This document shows, piece by piece, positions 35,036 through 46,368 of a DNA stretch of 64,000 nt; the stretch's first letter is position 1; every line of letters starts with the position of its first letter. Position numbers and translations under genes: made by a program. Source of the DNA: Syncephalis fuscata (taxonomy: Eukaryota; Zoopagomycota; Zoopagomycetes; Zoopagales; Piptocephalidaceae); assembly GCA_025786725.1 (NCBI GenBank), contig JAHLTZ010000008.1, forward strand, positions 310,001 through 374,000, in the 5' to 3' direction. The notes beneath the pieces were generated by a model. It did not search any database and was not told where the DNA came from. It saw only the letters and a program-made list of their open reading frames with translations.

Positions 35036-36255
35036 GCTAATGTGCTAGCTGTAATAACAGTTAAATAGACCTAGCACTAGTTGAGTTAAATAAAGCGTGT
35101 AGAATAATACAATAGAGTATGCTTTCAATGAAGCGCAGCCGCAAACAAATAAAGTGTTTGTTTATCTTGATATAGAATGCACCGAAGTTTAGGAAGCGCA
35201 AGATGAGCAATGCAAGAAAATACTTGGCAGGAATACGCGAAGATTCAACTGTACTTGGTATTAGCGCACAGACAATTAGTAAACCAAGGTCTATTCTGGT
35301 TACAAGTAACGAAAGAAAGATAAAACGAATTAAAAGTAGAAGAAGTGGCGAAAACAACCAAGGCATATAAAAATTATTAATTACATACTCCTAATCAGTC
35401 GGTGGTTAAATTTTACTTTGACCTCTACTTTGGGTCTCAGAACAAAATTTGTTTAATTGAAGTTGCGCTGTTATACAAACCACAATTATATTGCTTTCTA
35501 TTAAGATTATGTTAATAAATTGCCTTAAACAAATAATATAGCATATTATATAATTTCTTTGAAACACTTGAAGCCGATCATTATTATTATTGTTGTTGTT
35601 GGCCATGTGTAGAAAGATTGATCGAATATTAATAGAAGCCTTATGATATTGTATTACCATATTTTTAGATAATTTCATTTATAATCATATATTTATGGCC
35701 AATGTACTTGTTTAATATCCAACTACCCAATTATTTATTGATATATAATAATAGCAGTTATAAATAAAAACATGACAAATCTGATTTAACAATTTTAAAA
35801 TAGTACAATATATTTATTATAGTAAGGATGTCTATCAATATGATCAATAATAAACACTGTCCTATTATCAATAAAACACCATCGATTAAAAGCGGAATGA
35901 ATGAGAATAAAAGCTGGACCTTGGTGTATAAGGAGCTATATAGTGTAGTTGTCAAATGATTTTCTTGTTTTCTAAACGTATATCTAGATATGTTAAAATA
36001 ATAACTACGGCTGCAACTTGCTTGGTTTGCCAGTTATCTTGTATTTTAATATAGAATAATTAATCCACAGCCCAACTTACCTTCTATTAATTTTCATGTA
36101 ACTTAAAGACTATAAATAGTGCTTAATTATAAAAATATGTAAGTATCAATGCTATTAATCTATCATGCAACATACGATCTATAATAGTTGATTATTAATT
36201 ATAACCAATCATCTTGTAAATATAACAATTTAATAATAATAATAATAACGAAATG
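35036..36255. other. Intergenic with a doubtful hydrophobic ORF
   Basis: On the minus strand, 35366-35061 is an open frame of 101 codons starting 'MPWLFSPLLLLLIRFIFLSL'. It could be an independent small membrane protein or a 5' exon supplying a signal sequence to the Cys-rich gene 26 bases downstream, but no splice junction gives an obvious join. The rest is AT-rich and featureless. Confidence 0.35.
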
Positions 36256-37456
36256 CTAATTTGTTTGTTTTTGCAATAAGTCAATCAATCGTTGTCCTTC
36301 CGTTTTTAATCTTGCAATCTGCTCTTCAACAATTTGCTTAATATATTCTTCTACAGTTAGCTCTTCCATTTCTTCTTCATTGTCGTCGCTCTTATTACTA
36401 TGTCTTTTACTGTCTTCGACCGCTTTTTCCTCTACGCCATTAACCTTTCTTCCTTTTCTTCCTCGTTTTCCTTTCGTTTCCTGTTCCAAGTCGTTTCCCG
36501 TGCTACTTGCTCGTTTCTGACTTGTTTCCCTTGTCGTTTTCTTTCCTTTATCTGGCCATCCAGCAAAAAATGGGCATTCCGCACATCGTTTCTTATGCTC
36601 TTCACTAAAAGTATACAGTTAGATTTGTTATATAGCGACTGTTTGACAACAGCTACCTACATTGGATCGTCTTTGGGTTCCCATCCATCAAGATTAACGC
36701 CACAATAAACACATACAACTGCATCATCCGATTCAGGCCCTGGCATGTAAATAAATCCTGCCTTTGCCATCTAATTTCATTTTAATCTAGCTATTGTCAC
36801 TGCAATTTACACATCCCACTTGACTGCTTACTTTGGTGCTTGATACCTGCCAGCCACGTTTTCCATCGTGTGGCCACCAGTTGCCAAATGTTTCTATTCT
36901 CCATTGCTCCATACGTGCCGATTGACCCGTTTGTACCTGCTGCCACAGCTCTTCTTCATCTTCACTGTCCACTGCTTTACTAGTTGTTTTGCCAAATGCT
37001 TTGATCCACATTTGTGTCCAGTCTTCATTAAGTTCGCTTGCATCCATCAGCTTCTTATAGCTATTACCGCCCTGTGCAGCCTTAATACTTGCAGTAGTTG
37101 GCTGTGTTCCATGACGCAAACATACTAGCACCACCCATGCACAGGTGGGTGCTTGGGTAATGTGTTTGGTAAATGGATCATCAGTATTTGGTGTCCAGTC
37201 TTCTATAACCTCCTGGCATATAAAACATTGCACAGCATCTTTTTGGTCGGTGGACGATTCATCGTGAAAAAACCCCGCAAGAGCACACTAATACATAGCT
37301 CATTATAAATACGTCTAATTAGCTAATATTGAACTAGCTATCTACCTGTTTGGGCGAAAGCTGCTTATCTTTACGATAGGGCCAGCCATTCTTGCCTGTA
37401 CGAAACGATTTTACGCGATGTTCTAAAACAGCGTTTTTATTCTTCAAGTTTACCAT
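36256..37456 (-). CDS. Survivin/Bir1-type protein with two BIR domains
   Basis: Starts at ATG 37456 (exon 37456-37346) and continues through several exons. BIR1: 'FHDESSTDQKDAVQCFICQE' with Cys-x2-Cys, Trp, Asp, His-x6-Cys ('HITQAPTCAW'). BIR2: 'AGFIYMPGPESDDAVVCVYC' with 'HKKRCAECPFF'. After the second BIR come a Lys/Arg-rich linker with Ser/Thr and acidic patches and a C-terminal helix 'EYIKQIVEEQIARLKTEGQR', which could join the INCENP-Borealin-type helical bundle. The arrangement matches fungal Bir1/Pic1 of the chromosomal passenger complex. At roughly 310-330 residues it is far shorter than yeast Bir1, closer to animal survivin with a duplicated BIR. Caspase inhibition is not implied. 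Confidence 0.88.
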
Positions 37457-38117
37457 GACTTTGTTTGTTTGTTTGTTTGCTTGTTTAAATGTCAAGTATA
37501 ATAATAGCACTGAATATTGTAGAATCGGTACGTAAAAGGACAACTGAGAAACACCCGACTAGTGTAAAAATAAAAGCAAATAAACAAGCGTGTATTAAAT
37601 AAAAATTACTACGTATTTTGATTACAGTTTTATTATTGATGTTAATAGATTTGATTGTAGCTGATGTTTCGCTCAAAGTTAAACAAAAATAGATAATTGG
37701 CTACAAAATTATTATTATTCAACCATTTGATCAGTTAGCCATCTGGCAGGCTAATTATAAAATGATTTATTTAAGCAACAATTATCTTTCAAACGGATGG
37801 TTAAATATAGGCTTAAAAATAGCAGTTAATAGTAAAATAGTTGTGTAGCAGTAATAATCTGTTGATTTGTTTGGCGTGATAAACTAAAGGCAGGCCACTG
37901 TTATGGTATTAGTGTGTACAGAGCCATATCGTTGTCATTTAAATGAACCGTCATCTAATAGATTGCCGATAGTTACCAAAAGATAGTAATGCTGGCCAAG
38001 GAATGATTAGGAAGAAAAAGTGTAATTAAATGAAAGTTTAAAATATTATCGTTTCATCATGAGAGTGCTAGTAGTACTAATAGTAGCAATAGAGTAGTAG
38101 CACTATCATTATAATCT
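37457..38117. other. Intergenic, nothing recognised
   Basis: Promoter side of the BIR gene and 3' flank of the Ral gene. It contains a GTTT repeat at about 37460-37485 right upstream of the BIR start codon. Confidence 0.5.
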
Positions 38118-38896
38118 TTAAAGTATATTACATCTTGCATACTTTTTGCGTCCTTTACCCGTGTCAATGCCACGTCGTCGGCGCACATCTCCAGACTTTC
38201 CAGCTGCATCTCCTTGCATTGAATCGCTATCATTAACCGTTACAACCGGCTCCTTACCAGTATCTTTGGCGCCGCGTCGTATCCGTTTCTTTTCACGGAC
38301 CAGACGCATCATTTGCTCGAAGATTACTGCAACATTGTCGGCCGTTTTAGCACTGGTCTCTACATAGGCACAGTCCCATGCATCGGCCTGGGCGCGCGCC
38401 TCCTCATACGACACTTCTCGCTCTTCCATAGGCCGATCAGCCTTGTTACCAATAAGTAAAAAGGGCACCGAGTTATCACCAAGTACACGAGTAATTTGAT
38501 CGCGAAATTCGCTCGTCTCTGCAAAAGATACAGCATCGGTCAGCGAGAAGCAGCAAAGAAAGCCTTCTCCACTTCGATAATAATTATCACGAATCTATCA
38601 ATGGCAATCAAGGTTGTTGCAATTATTATCCAACATTAATACTATTAGCTTTGCCTAGTCCATGTACTTACTGCACTATATTCTTCTTGGCCAGCCGTAT
38701 CCAGAATATCGATTTGACAATCTTCTCCGTCAAGCACCACCTTCTTACGATAGCTATCCGCCTTCGTAGGATCGTATGTTTCGACAAATTCACCGTACAT
38801 ATACTGAAGTGTCAGGGCACTTTTGCCCACTGCACCAGAACCAACAACAATCAGCTTGTAGCAAGCTGGGTCGGCACGAGCACCACGTTTACCCAT
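38118..38896 (-). CDS. Ral-family small GTPase
   Basis: Two exons, 38896-38672 and 38594-38118, encode 233 residues. G1 '[20 protein letters not shown]', the effector region '[19 protein letters not shown]', G3 '[20 protein letters not shown]', '[18 protein letters not shown]', G4 'LLIGNKAD' and G5 'ETSAKT' are all present. The sequence '[16 protein letters not shown]' is diagnostic of Ral rather than Ras or Rap. A basic tail ends in CNIL, a CaaX box expected to be geranylgeranylated. Ral GTPases act through the exocyst and are lost from most Dikarya. The fourth P-loop residue is Ala where Ral has Gly (Ras Gly13 position); the catalytic Gln61 equivalent is intact. Confidence 0.93.
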
Positions 38897-40262
38897 GATG
38901 AAGGAATTGGTAGGTTAAAACTGAAGAGAGGCTGGGAGTAGAGAGAGAGAGAGAGAGACCTGCAAGCAGGACAGTATAGCAACTAGGAATGTAGACGGCA
39001 CGTGAATAGCTTAGTGTCAGCGTAAGTGATGGTAGAGGAAGATGAAAAGTGGCTTAAGGTAAAGGCGCAAAATAACAGAAACATGCAGGTCGTTTGTGAA
39101 GACTTCCCATTATGTTACAAGTCGCCCTTCTACCATGCTAAAACCAACCAAACGCTTCAATAAATGGCTAAGCTTGACTCCCAGGCTGTAAACAGGCTAC
39201 TTATTTTGCGTGTGAGTGAGTGTGCTCGCGTGCGCGTGTACGCATTGGTGGTCATGGAATGATATTCATCGCATGGCCAGCCTTGACCATCTTTTGCCGG
39301 ATGTATGAAATAAAAATGACTTTTATTTATCTAAACTATTGCCCCATAACCTGCGGCAAACGAACCTTGAAACGGTAATGGCTTGCAGCCATTTGTCGCA
39401 AACTTATAAGCGTAGCTAAAATGCAATATTAATGCCAAGGTCTAATTTCATCGTATGTCCTAATGTTATTTGCATCGAATCGTTGATAGTTTTCGATGTG
39501 TACCTTGTAGTAACAATAACAATAATGATAATGATAATAATAAAATAACTGTACAAGTCAAGTTTGTTTTATTCAAATTAAATATTGTAGAATTTTTTGA
39601 CGTTTACCAACTGGGCGTTGTATGGCGTTGATAGGAGCGATGGCTGGCGTGTTGTTACACCATATGTTGATTCTGATCGATAAAGGATGGCATGTGGATA
39701 TTACACGCCTATAATGGCCATAGCATATGGCAAAAGTATCACATTCTTTATCAACAAAAACAAATAACACAATGTAAAAAGGAAAAACTTATTGCGCTCC
39801 AAATCACAGTCAAATATCGAATGTAAATAGAATACTGACTAATATATCTGTGCACTAAGCATGCAAGTTGATGATGTGCATAGGTAAATCCTTTATTTTT
39901 CACCAGTGTTATTTAGTCATTTGATTTACATTGAAATATTAACATAGTACATTTAGTTACACTAGATACAACCACAATACAATATTTATTTTAACAAGAT
40001 ATCAGTGGAATAAAAATAGAATAACGTGTATAGTATATGTAGTATTTATAGTAGTAATGAATTTAATACTGTAGAATATGCATAATATTAATGAACGTGT
40101 ATAAAATATGCCTTAATGTTAGGTACGATAACCAGGGCCATGCAAATAATTGGCATATATAATCATATTATCAATAACCATTAAAACATAGCAAGTTACA
40201 CAAAAGACCGATTAGCGGCCAACACAGTTTCAGCAATAATAAAATTTTTATTATTTTTCCAA
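38897..40262. other. Intergenic with a GA microsatellite
   Basis: The Ral promoter side carries a (GA)n tract at about 38941-38958 and a GTGTGAGTGAG/GTGCGCGTG-type stretch at 39209-39240. The remainder is AT-rich with no supported gene. Confidence 0.5.
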
Positions 40263-41522
40263 TTAAATGCCTGGTCGGGTCGTTGGCGTATTTGGACTGA
40301 AGGAATGTCTGGTCAAAAACACCATTGGTGTCATTCGCTTAGTAGAATCAATAGTCAAAAGCATGTTCATTTGTCCGACAAGTTCGTTCCAATACTTTTG
40401 CTGGTCAGGTGTGTATGATTTCCTCGGCTTTAGCACTAATGTTCCCGCTTTACTATCGCTGCTAATGGCTTTTGCCGCTTTTTTGAAATCGGCAGGTGTC
40501 ACAGGAAAGCCAAGATAGTCATTTAATGGCGTTCGGCCTTGATAAACTTCATACATCATGCTGCCGACTTGCCAGCTTTGAAGTTTAAGCAGCTCGATCT
40601 TGCTCGTTAGGAATTGCTCAAAGGCCAAATAATAAGCTTGCATGCCAGGATTTCCAATTGGCGATGGACTCTTATTAGGCTTAAACCATAGGCTTTGTTC
40701 GAAATTCATGATAAAAACTTTAGGCTTTTTGCTATTCGCCGAAGCAATCCAAATATCTAATAGAAATTAGCATCAATTTTAATTATAGCTATAGTCAACT
40801 ACTTACTATCAAGATTGATATCTAGGTGGATTAAACCCATAGTATTGATGTATCTTAAACCTGTATTTTAATGTTAGCTTCATCACGGCTATTTACCTTT
40901 TACCTTTAAGTACTTGATTAGCTATATCAAGTAATTGTGCTGGTTTACTTTGCTCTTCCACTTTTCTTATGTAGTCCCTCAGTTTCATATTGCCAGAGTT
41001 TTTGATGATAAAGCACCGACCGGTTTTTTGTAAAAATGAAGGCCACTTATTTTTTGAAAGATACAGAGGCTTTCCAGACAAAGTTATAGGAAATGAATAA
41101 ATATACTTGGCAATATATTCTTGACCGAAACTATCTAGTGCTTTATGAGAAAGGGTCTATAATAGTTACTGTATTAATAGCTAGTTTTTTTAAAATAAAT
41201 ACCATTCACTTACGCGAAATACTTCTTCTTCCTTCTGACTTGCCACAGGGTCATATGAGCATTTAATAAGTGCTTTATCGTTTCTGTAGATTGCTTCACC
41301 TAGGGCGTACTGTTTACCACCTAATATTTGCTTAGAAATAAACAATCCATTTACACCATAGGCATTTTCGCTGTTTAATGGAAACGTCATAGGCTTATAT
41401 TCTATGTTTTCAGTAGCAGGCTGGACTGTCGCTGCTAATGTAGCAGTAGCAGATAGTAAGGCCATCAAGGACCAGGCAGTAGCCATAGCGGTAGAGGACG
41501 CAGACCTCATATTGTTTATCAA
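40263..41522 (-). CDS. Secretory-pathway protein kinase-like protein, DFG replaced by NFE
   Basis: Four exons; about 395 residues. The N-terminus 'MATAWSLMALLSATATLAA' is a signal peptide. The kinase fold is legible: Lys of beta-3 in 'KALIKCSYD', the alpha-C Glu in 'EEEVFR', the hinge-to-catalytic segment 'LRYINTMGLIHLDINLDN' (H-x-D....N present), and the C-lobe 'LQSWQVGSMMYEVYQGRTPL' and 'LLTIDSTKRMTPM'. The Mg-binding DFG reads 'MNFEQS' (Asn for Asp), and no glycine-rich loop is obvious. It is therefore either a lumenal or secreted pseudokinase or an atypical kinase. Splicing is consistent throughout, including an intron between 'LD' and 'NIWI' inside the catalytic loop. The substrate is unknown. 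Confidence 0.8.
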
Positions 41523-43028
41523 AAATTTGAAAAGTCGTAGAAAGTGGGTAAACGTAATAGTTACTATAAATATAATAGCACTTTTAATTGATGAATCGTA
41601 AAAAGGTAATTGAGATAAGAATGAAACTGTTTACAATAACAAAAATCTAAAATTTTAGAGTGTTATTGTAAATGTAAAGTTAGAAGAAGAGAGAGAAATA
41701 AAGAGTATGGATTTGACTAAAATACTGCCATTTTATATCCATTTAAAAACGGGCAGAGTATAAAAACTTGGCTTTATTTAAAGGACAGCAGCCAATATTA
41801 GCTGTTTTTAGTTTTATTTCCAACTAGCAATCTAAAAAAAGAAATATCTACTGCTTGTTTTGTACATAGGCCAGCGCTGTTTTTTTATAAAAATCGCCTT
41901 TCTTATATTATTGTAGCGATTTTAAGTAATACAGATATGGTAACAAGCATATGGACTCTGGCTTTATTGGGCTATTTATATTGGAGCAGCGGGGTTTATA
42001 TTATATCGGAATTGCTACATAAAACAGTTCAAGTTACGGAATATTATACAGTCTATATAAGCAGGCTCTGTTTTAACTAGTTTAACATTGTTGCTATTTT
42101 GTTTGGAGCAAAATAATAAACGGATGGCCAAAGTTATATCAGTCTTGAATAGTCTATAATATTATTTGTTAGTATTTATAAATTCTTACTATAAATTTAA
42201 TAAAGGATTGTTAATTTTTTAGCAAAAGATATAATAAAGTGAATAAATGGCTAATGCAAAGTTAGCTAAATAAATGTGTTAGTCGAATCTAACCATTACT
42301 GATAGACTGGAATGACAAATAGTCTCAAATGCAACAATATAAAATTGAATTCAAAACCAAAAGATAAACAATTTTTATTAAAATAGTAAATAATAGCGCC
42401 ATTCTATATTAAATGGTCGATTAACAATATTAATCAAAAAGTTAAACTTATTATTTGTTCGCTGTCTTTTTAATGGCTAATTGGATACTAGCCTACTTAA
42501 AGGCATATAATACTTATGCAATGGATTGTGTGGTCCATTATAATTAGTATGTTTTTTACAGAAGATGTGAGGAGATTATGTAATGGCCGAACATTGATAT
42601 CGATCCTATATAATCATGTCAAGCTAGATACTATGTCGCGTGCTGATATAAAAAGCGACATTAGTAAAAAATTATACACTGTTATTATGGATAATTAATA
42701 CAGAAGGTAAACTCGTGGCAATGGGATATTATTATGTATTTCAGCTTATAGTTATATAGTCACTAAAATATGATTAAACTAGTGTTGAATTAAGTGTACA
42801 CTACTGATTATATCTCTGGCAATGATCACTTCGTGGTATTTCTATTGGTCTGTGAGTAATTACAAATAATCGTGGTTTTAAATTTTTAAAAATTTACTGC
42901 TTTTTACGTTCGAGGCGTTTGGTTGTGTAAAAGCTTTTTTATTCCAATATATCGATAAAAACGATAACAAACACATCTTTTGCAGCAACAATTAACAGTA
43001 ATACTATTAGAACTTGTCTACTTTAGCA
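41523..43028. other. Intergenic, nothing convincing
   Basis: AT-rich 1.5 kb between divergent genes. A 60-codon plus-strand frame at 42516-42698 has no recognisable motif and no splice context. Confidence 0.5.
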
Positions 43029-44785
43029 ATGGCAGCACATTCTAATAAAGAAAAAGGTATACAGCTAAATTACTCGTAATGTTCAAAGACGGGTAGTTTA
43101 CTAACAGAACACTTGTAGGACAAGCTGTATATTCTACGCTGTCTGTTTTTGGGCTGCCTGCGAACTTGCACAGCTGTGGCATTTGTTACGAACCATTTAT
43201 TACAAATGCTGCAACAACGAGTGCCAGTACTGCACCCAACCATGGACAATATCTTGCTTGTTTGCATTCATATTGCGATCCATGCCTATCCACCTATGTC
43301 TCCACAAAGCTACAGGGTAATGTCAATCCATTTCCGCTGCACTGTCCCGAGCCGGAGTGTTTATTTGAAGTGGCTGATAAACATATTAAGTCTATTCTAT
43401 CGAATAAAGACTATGATTTGTGGATACGCAAGAAGGCTGAGAGTGACATGTGCGGTAAGGTGAGTTGATGTCGATGAATTATAGCATAGATACAAATGCA
43501 TATGATATTGCAGATGTATTGTCCTAACAAACGATGCAGCGAGCTGTTAACAGTAGCTAATTTGTCAAAAGCCGACAATTGCTTGGCAGCATGCACAAGT
43601 TGTTACCATGCAATTTGCGTTAGATGTAAGCGCCTCTGGCATAATGGTAAGAATTGGTGTTTATTTATTTAATCTATACACTAATAATTGTCACTAACAA
43701 CTAGGCTACTCTTGTAAAGAATATAGCCAGCTTTCGACCAAAGAAAGGCTTGCTGACGATTATGATGTGCTGGTAATGGCTCAAAGCAACAAATGGCGTC
43801 GATGCACAAAATGCAAAACATTAGTTGAGCTGAAATACGGTTGTAATCATATTACCTGTCATTGTGGCCATCAATTGTAGGTGGAAAAATACAACTGGCT
43901 AAATTATAATCTCATTTTTTATAGTTGCTACAAATGTGGCGAAGACTGGGATCTTATGAAAAAGCTGTGTAGCTCGGGAGGATGTGAGCTATGGGATGAA
44001 GATATACTAGCAATGGCACGGAATCAACAAGCGTCACATTTACAGCGACAACGACAGTCACAAATACAACAAACTATATTGGTTCCAACTCCAATGTTAG
44101 ATAAGCCAGCGAAGCGAAACTTGGGTATAGATTTGAAATATATTGACATGCTTCCCAAAAAACAATATCTAAATGGCTATATAATAGTGTACATGGATGC
44201 TATTGCGGCTATTGTGATAAGGAATTTGTTAGTATACGTGCATTGCAACAACACTTGGAGACTGTCCGTTTGCATGATGTCTACTATTGCTGTGGTAAAT
44301 TATTCCCAAATAAACATTCTCTTCAAATGCACCAAAACAATAGAAAATGCCAAAACGGTTTCAATCCCGATCACGATCCCGATCATAATGACGAAAACGA
44401 AGACGATGATTCTGATAATTTTGATTTTGACTCTGATCCTGACTATGATGATTTTGATTATAATGATTATGATTTTGATAATGATAATGATGATCTCTAT
44501 AAGGACGATTCTGTACACAGTGCTCCACAAAAAAGTATTAGTTTAGGAAAAATACTAGCCAACACCCGTAGAAATTTCCCTAAATGGCTATGTATAGATA
44601 TTTTACAAGGCTATTGCACCTATTACGGTAATTATTTCAAAAGTCTAAAACAACTAGAGTTTCACTTTCAAACAGCTATCGAGCACAGCGTTTATTATTG
44701 CTGCAATAGGCTGTTTAAAATTGCTAATGGCATGAAACTACATCAAATCGACAGTGAATGCTCTAAAGAACTAACACATGAATGA
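43029..44785 (+). CDS. RBR-type E3 ubiquitin ligase with C-terminal zinc-finger-like repeats
   Basis: Exon 1 begins 'MAAHSNKEKG'. RING1: 'CGICYEPFIT' ... 'CLHSYCDPCL' ... 'HCPEPEC'. IBR: 'YCPNKRCSELL' ... 'CLAACTSCYHAICVRCKRLW'. RING2/Rcat: 'WRRCTKCKTLVELKYGCNHI', then 'TCHCGHQFCYKCG', with the transthiolation Cys in 'GCNH'. The order RING1-IBR-Rcat identifies a HECT/RING-hybrid RBR ligase. Beyond it are two copies of an unusual module, 'SKWLYNSVHGCYCGYCDKEF' and 'PKWLCIDILQGYCTYYGNYF', each followed by '..YYCC(G/N)(K/R)LF....L..HQ', a C2H2-like finger, separated by an acidic Asp/Asn-rich tract. Reading from the RBR part into the repeats needs one extra base in the A6 run at about 44157-44162. 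Alternatively, the repeats belong to a separate gene. Confidence 0.8.
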
Positions 44786-45230
44786 CCACGCTATAAAATG
44801 TATAGTTTAACTATATATTAGTTTATAAATTGTTCAGGTCTTGATTATAAACTTAAATGCGTATCATAAGTGAATACTAGCTTGTCTTGAATTAGCACCA
44901 TGCAATATATTGGATAGTGGAATAAAAGTAGTAGTGTCATTGTAAAAGTCCTGAATCAATTATAGATTAGCAAGCAACTATGTCGATCACTACCAAGTAC
45001 GTTAAACCAGGCACTATACCACTTGCTTGGCCATAAATATACAACATTGTGCGTAAATAAATTACATGATTACATACTAAGCAATTAATTACTATTACCA
45101 TTTATAGTAATACAAGTATTAAAAATCACATGACTGAATTATTAATATCATCCATAACAGCATCATAATTGTACAGTAAACATTAGTATTTTAACCATTT
45201 CTGCTACATTTTAGTATTTATTGAATTACA
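44786..45230. other. Intergenic, nothing recognised
   Basis: AT-rich spacer between two plus-strand genes. Confidence 0.5.
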
Positions 45231-46122
45231 ATGTGTACGCTACCACCTTGGAAGATTCCTCTGCTGAAAAGTCTGTCGCGCAGTCTTCAGACTCACGGGC
45301 CGTCTTCAGGTATTGAAATACTAGCTAAAACACTAGCTATTACTATTGCTAATTAAATAGTTTAGGCTTCATGCAATTAGCAACCACCAATGTAGCGTCT
45401 GGTCTACCAAATTGCCGCACTATTGCTTTTCGCGGTTTTTTATTAGATGCTTCAGACACTGACTATGCAAAATCTACTGCTGAGCAGTCAAAGGCGCTGA
45501 ATAATCCAACTAGCATTATTAAATTCACGAGTGATATACGTGCTATTAAAATACAATCTTTACTAGCTCAACCCGTAGGTGAAATATGCTGGTAAGTGCT
45601 TGATCGATAGACAAATCAATATACACTTACATTAATACAAAATACAGGTATCATGCTGGCACACGTGAACAATATCGGCTTTCCGTCTGTCTTTATCCTG
45701 TATTTGCACCAGGTCATCCTCAGCAGCCGGCACTTAATCAATTGGCCCCACTACTGCCCAATTCAATGGATAATTCCAGCTACGAAACAATGCTAGCACG
45801 CTTACATAAAGAGCGGGAAGAGATGTGGCTGGCAGCTAACGATGATATTAAAATAAGTATGGCTTGGCCATCTCCAGGTAAGCCATTAAACGCTGACATT
45901 ATTAGACCATCATCACTTTCCAGTGATACGCTAGCCAAAGCATATGAAAACTTTGTCCTTGTACTAGCAGTGCCATGGCAAGTTGATCAGGTCGAGCTGG
46001 ATGCGACGCCATTCCGTCGGACACTATGGCATATTAATCCTAGTGACGGGCAACATCCTGAACATGATATTCACAAAGCTGGACAGACCGAAGCTTGGAA
46101 AACGACACCATTAAATCCTTAA
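45231..46122 (+). CDS. Pyridoxamine 5'-phosphate oxidase-like FMN-binding protein (Alr4036 type)
   Basis: Three exons starting 'MCTLPPWKIPLLKSLSRSLQ', with splices that give 'GPSSGFMQLATTNVASGLPN' and 'VGEICWYHAGTREQYRL'. Conserved features of the Alr4036/Pnpox-like family are 'CRTIAFRGFLLD', 'IIKFTSDIRAIKIQSL', 'EICWYHAGTREQYRLS' and the late 'VDQVELDATPFRRTLWHI'. The domain binds FMN in a split-barrel fold; these members lack the C-terminal block of true pyridoxine phosphate oxidases, and their substrate is not established. Length (about 245 residues) is normal for the family. I see no gene neighbour that would suggest a pathway. Confidence 0.87.
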
Positions 46123-46368
46123 TAAACAGTTGCATTATAGCCAAGCTCATTTAATTAGGTGTCATATAATATTAATTAATTAATAGTCATTTATATTTTG
46201 TAAATGGCACTATTATAAAAATAGCAGCATATTAATAGACAAACGCAGCAAATTATAGTTATAATTAAAGCTAAATAATATTAAATATTAGCAATAAAAT
46301 ATAAACCAAATTCCATATTCATTACTAAACACAATAAACTTTATTTTCATAATCCGAATATGCCAGCA

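Noticed and set aside
42516-42698. 60-codon plus-strand ORF
   Set aside because: No motif, no convincing splice sites and no start context; length is expected by chance in this region.
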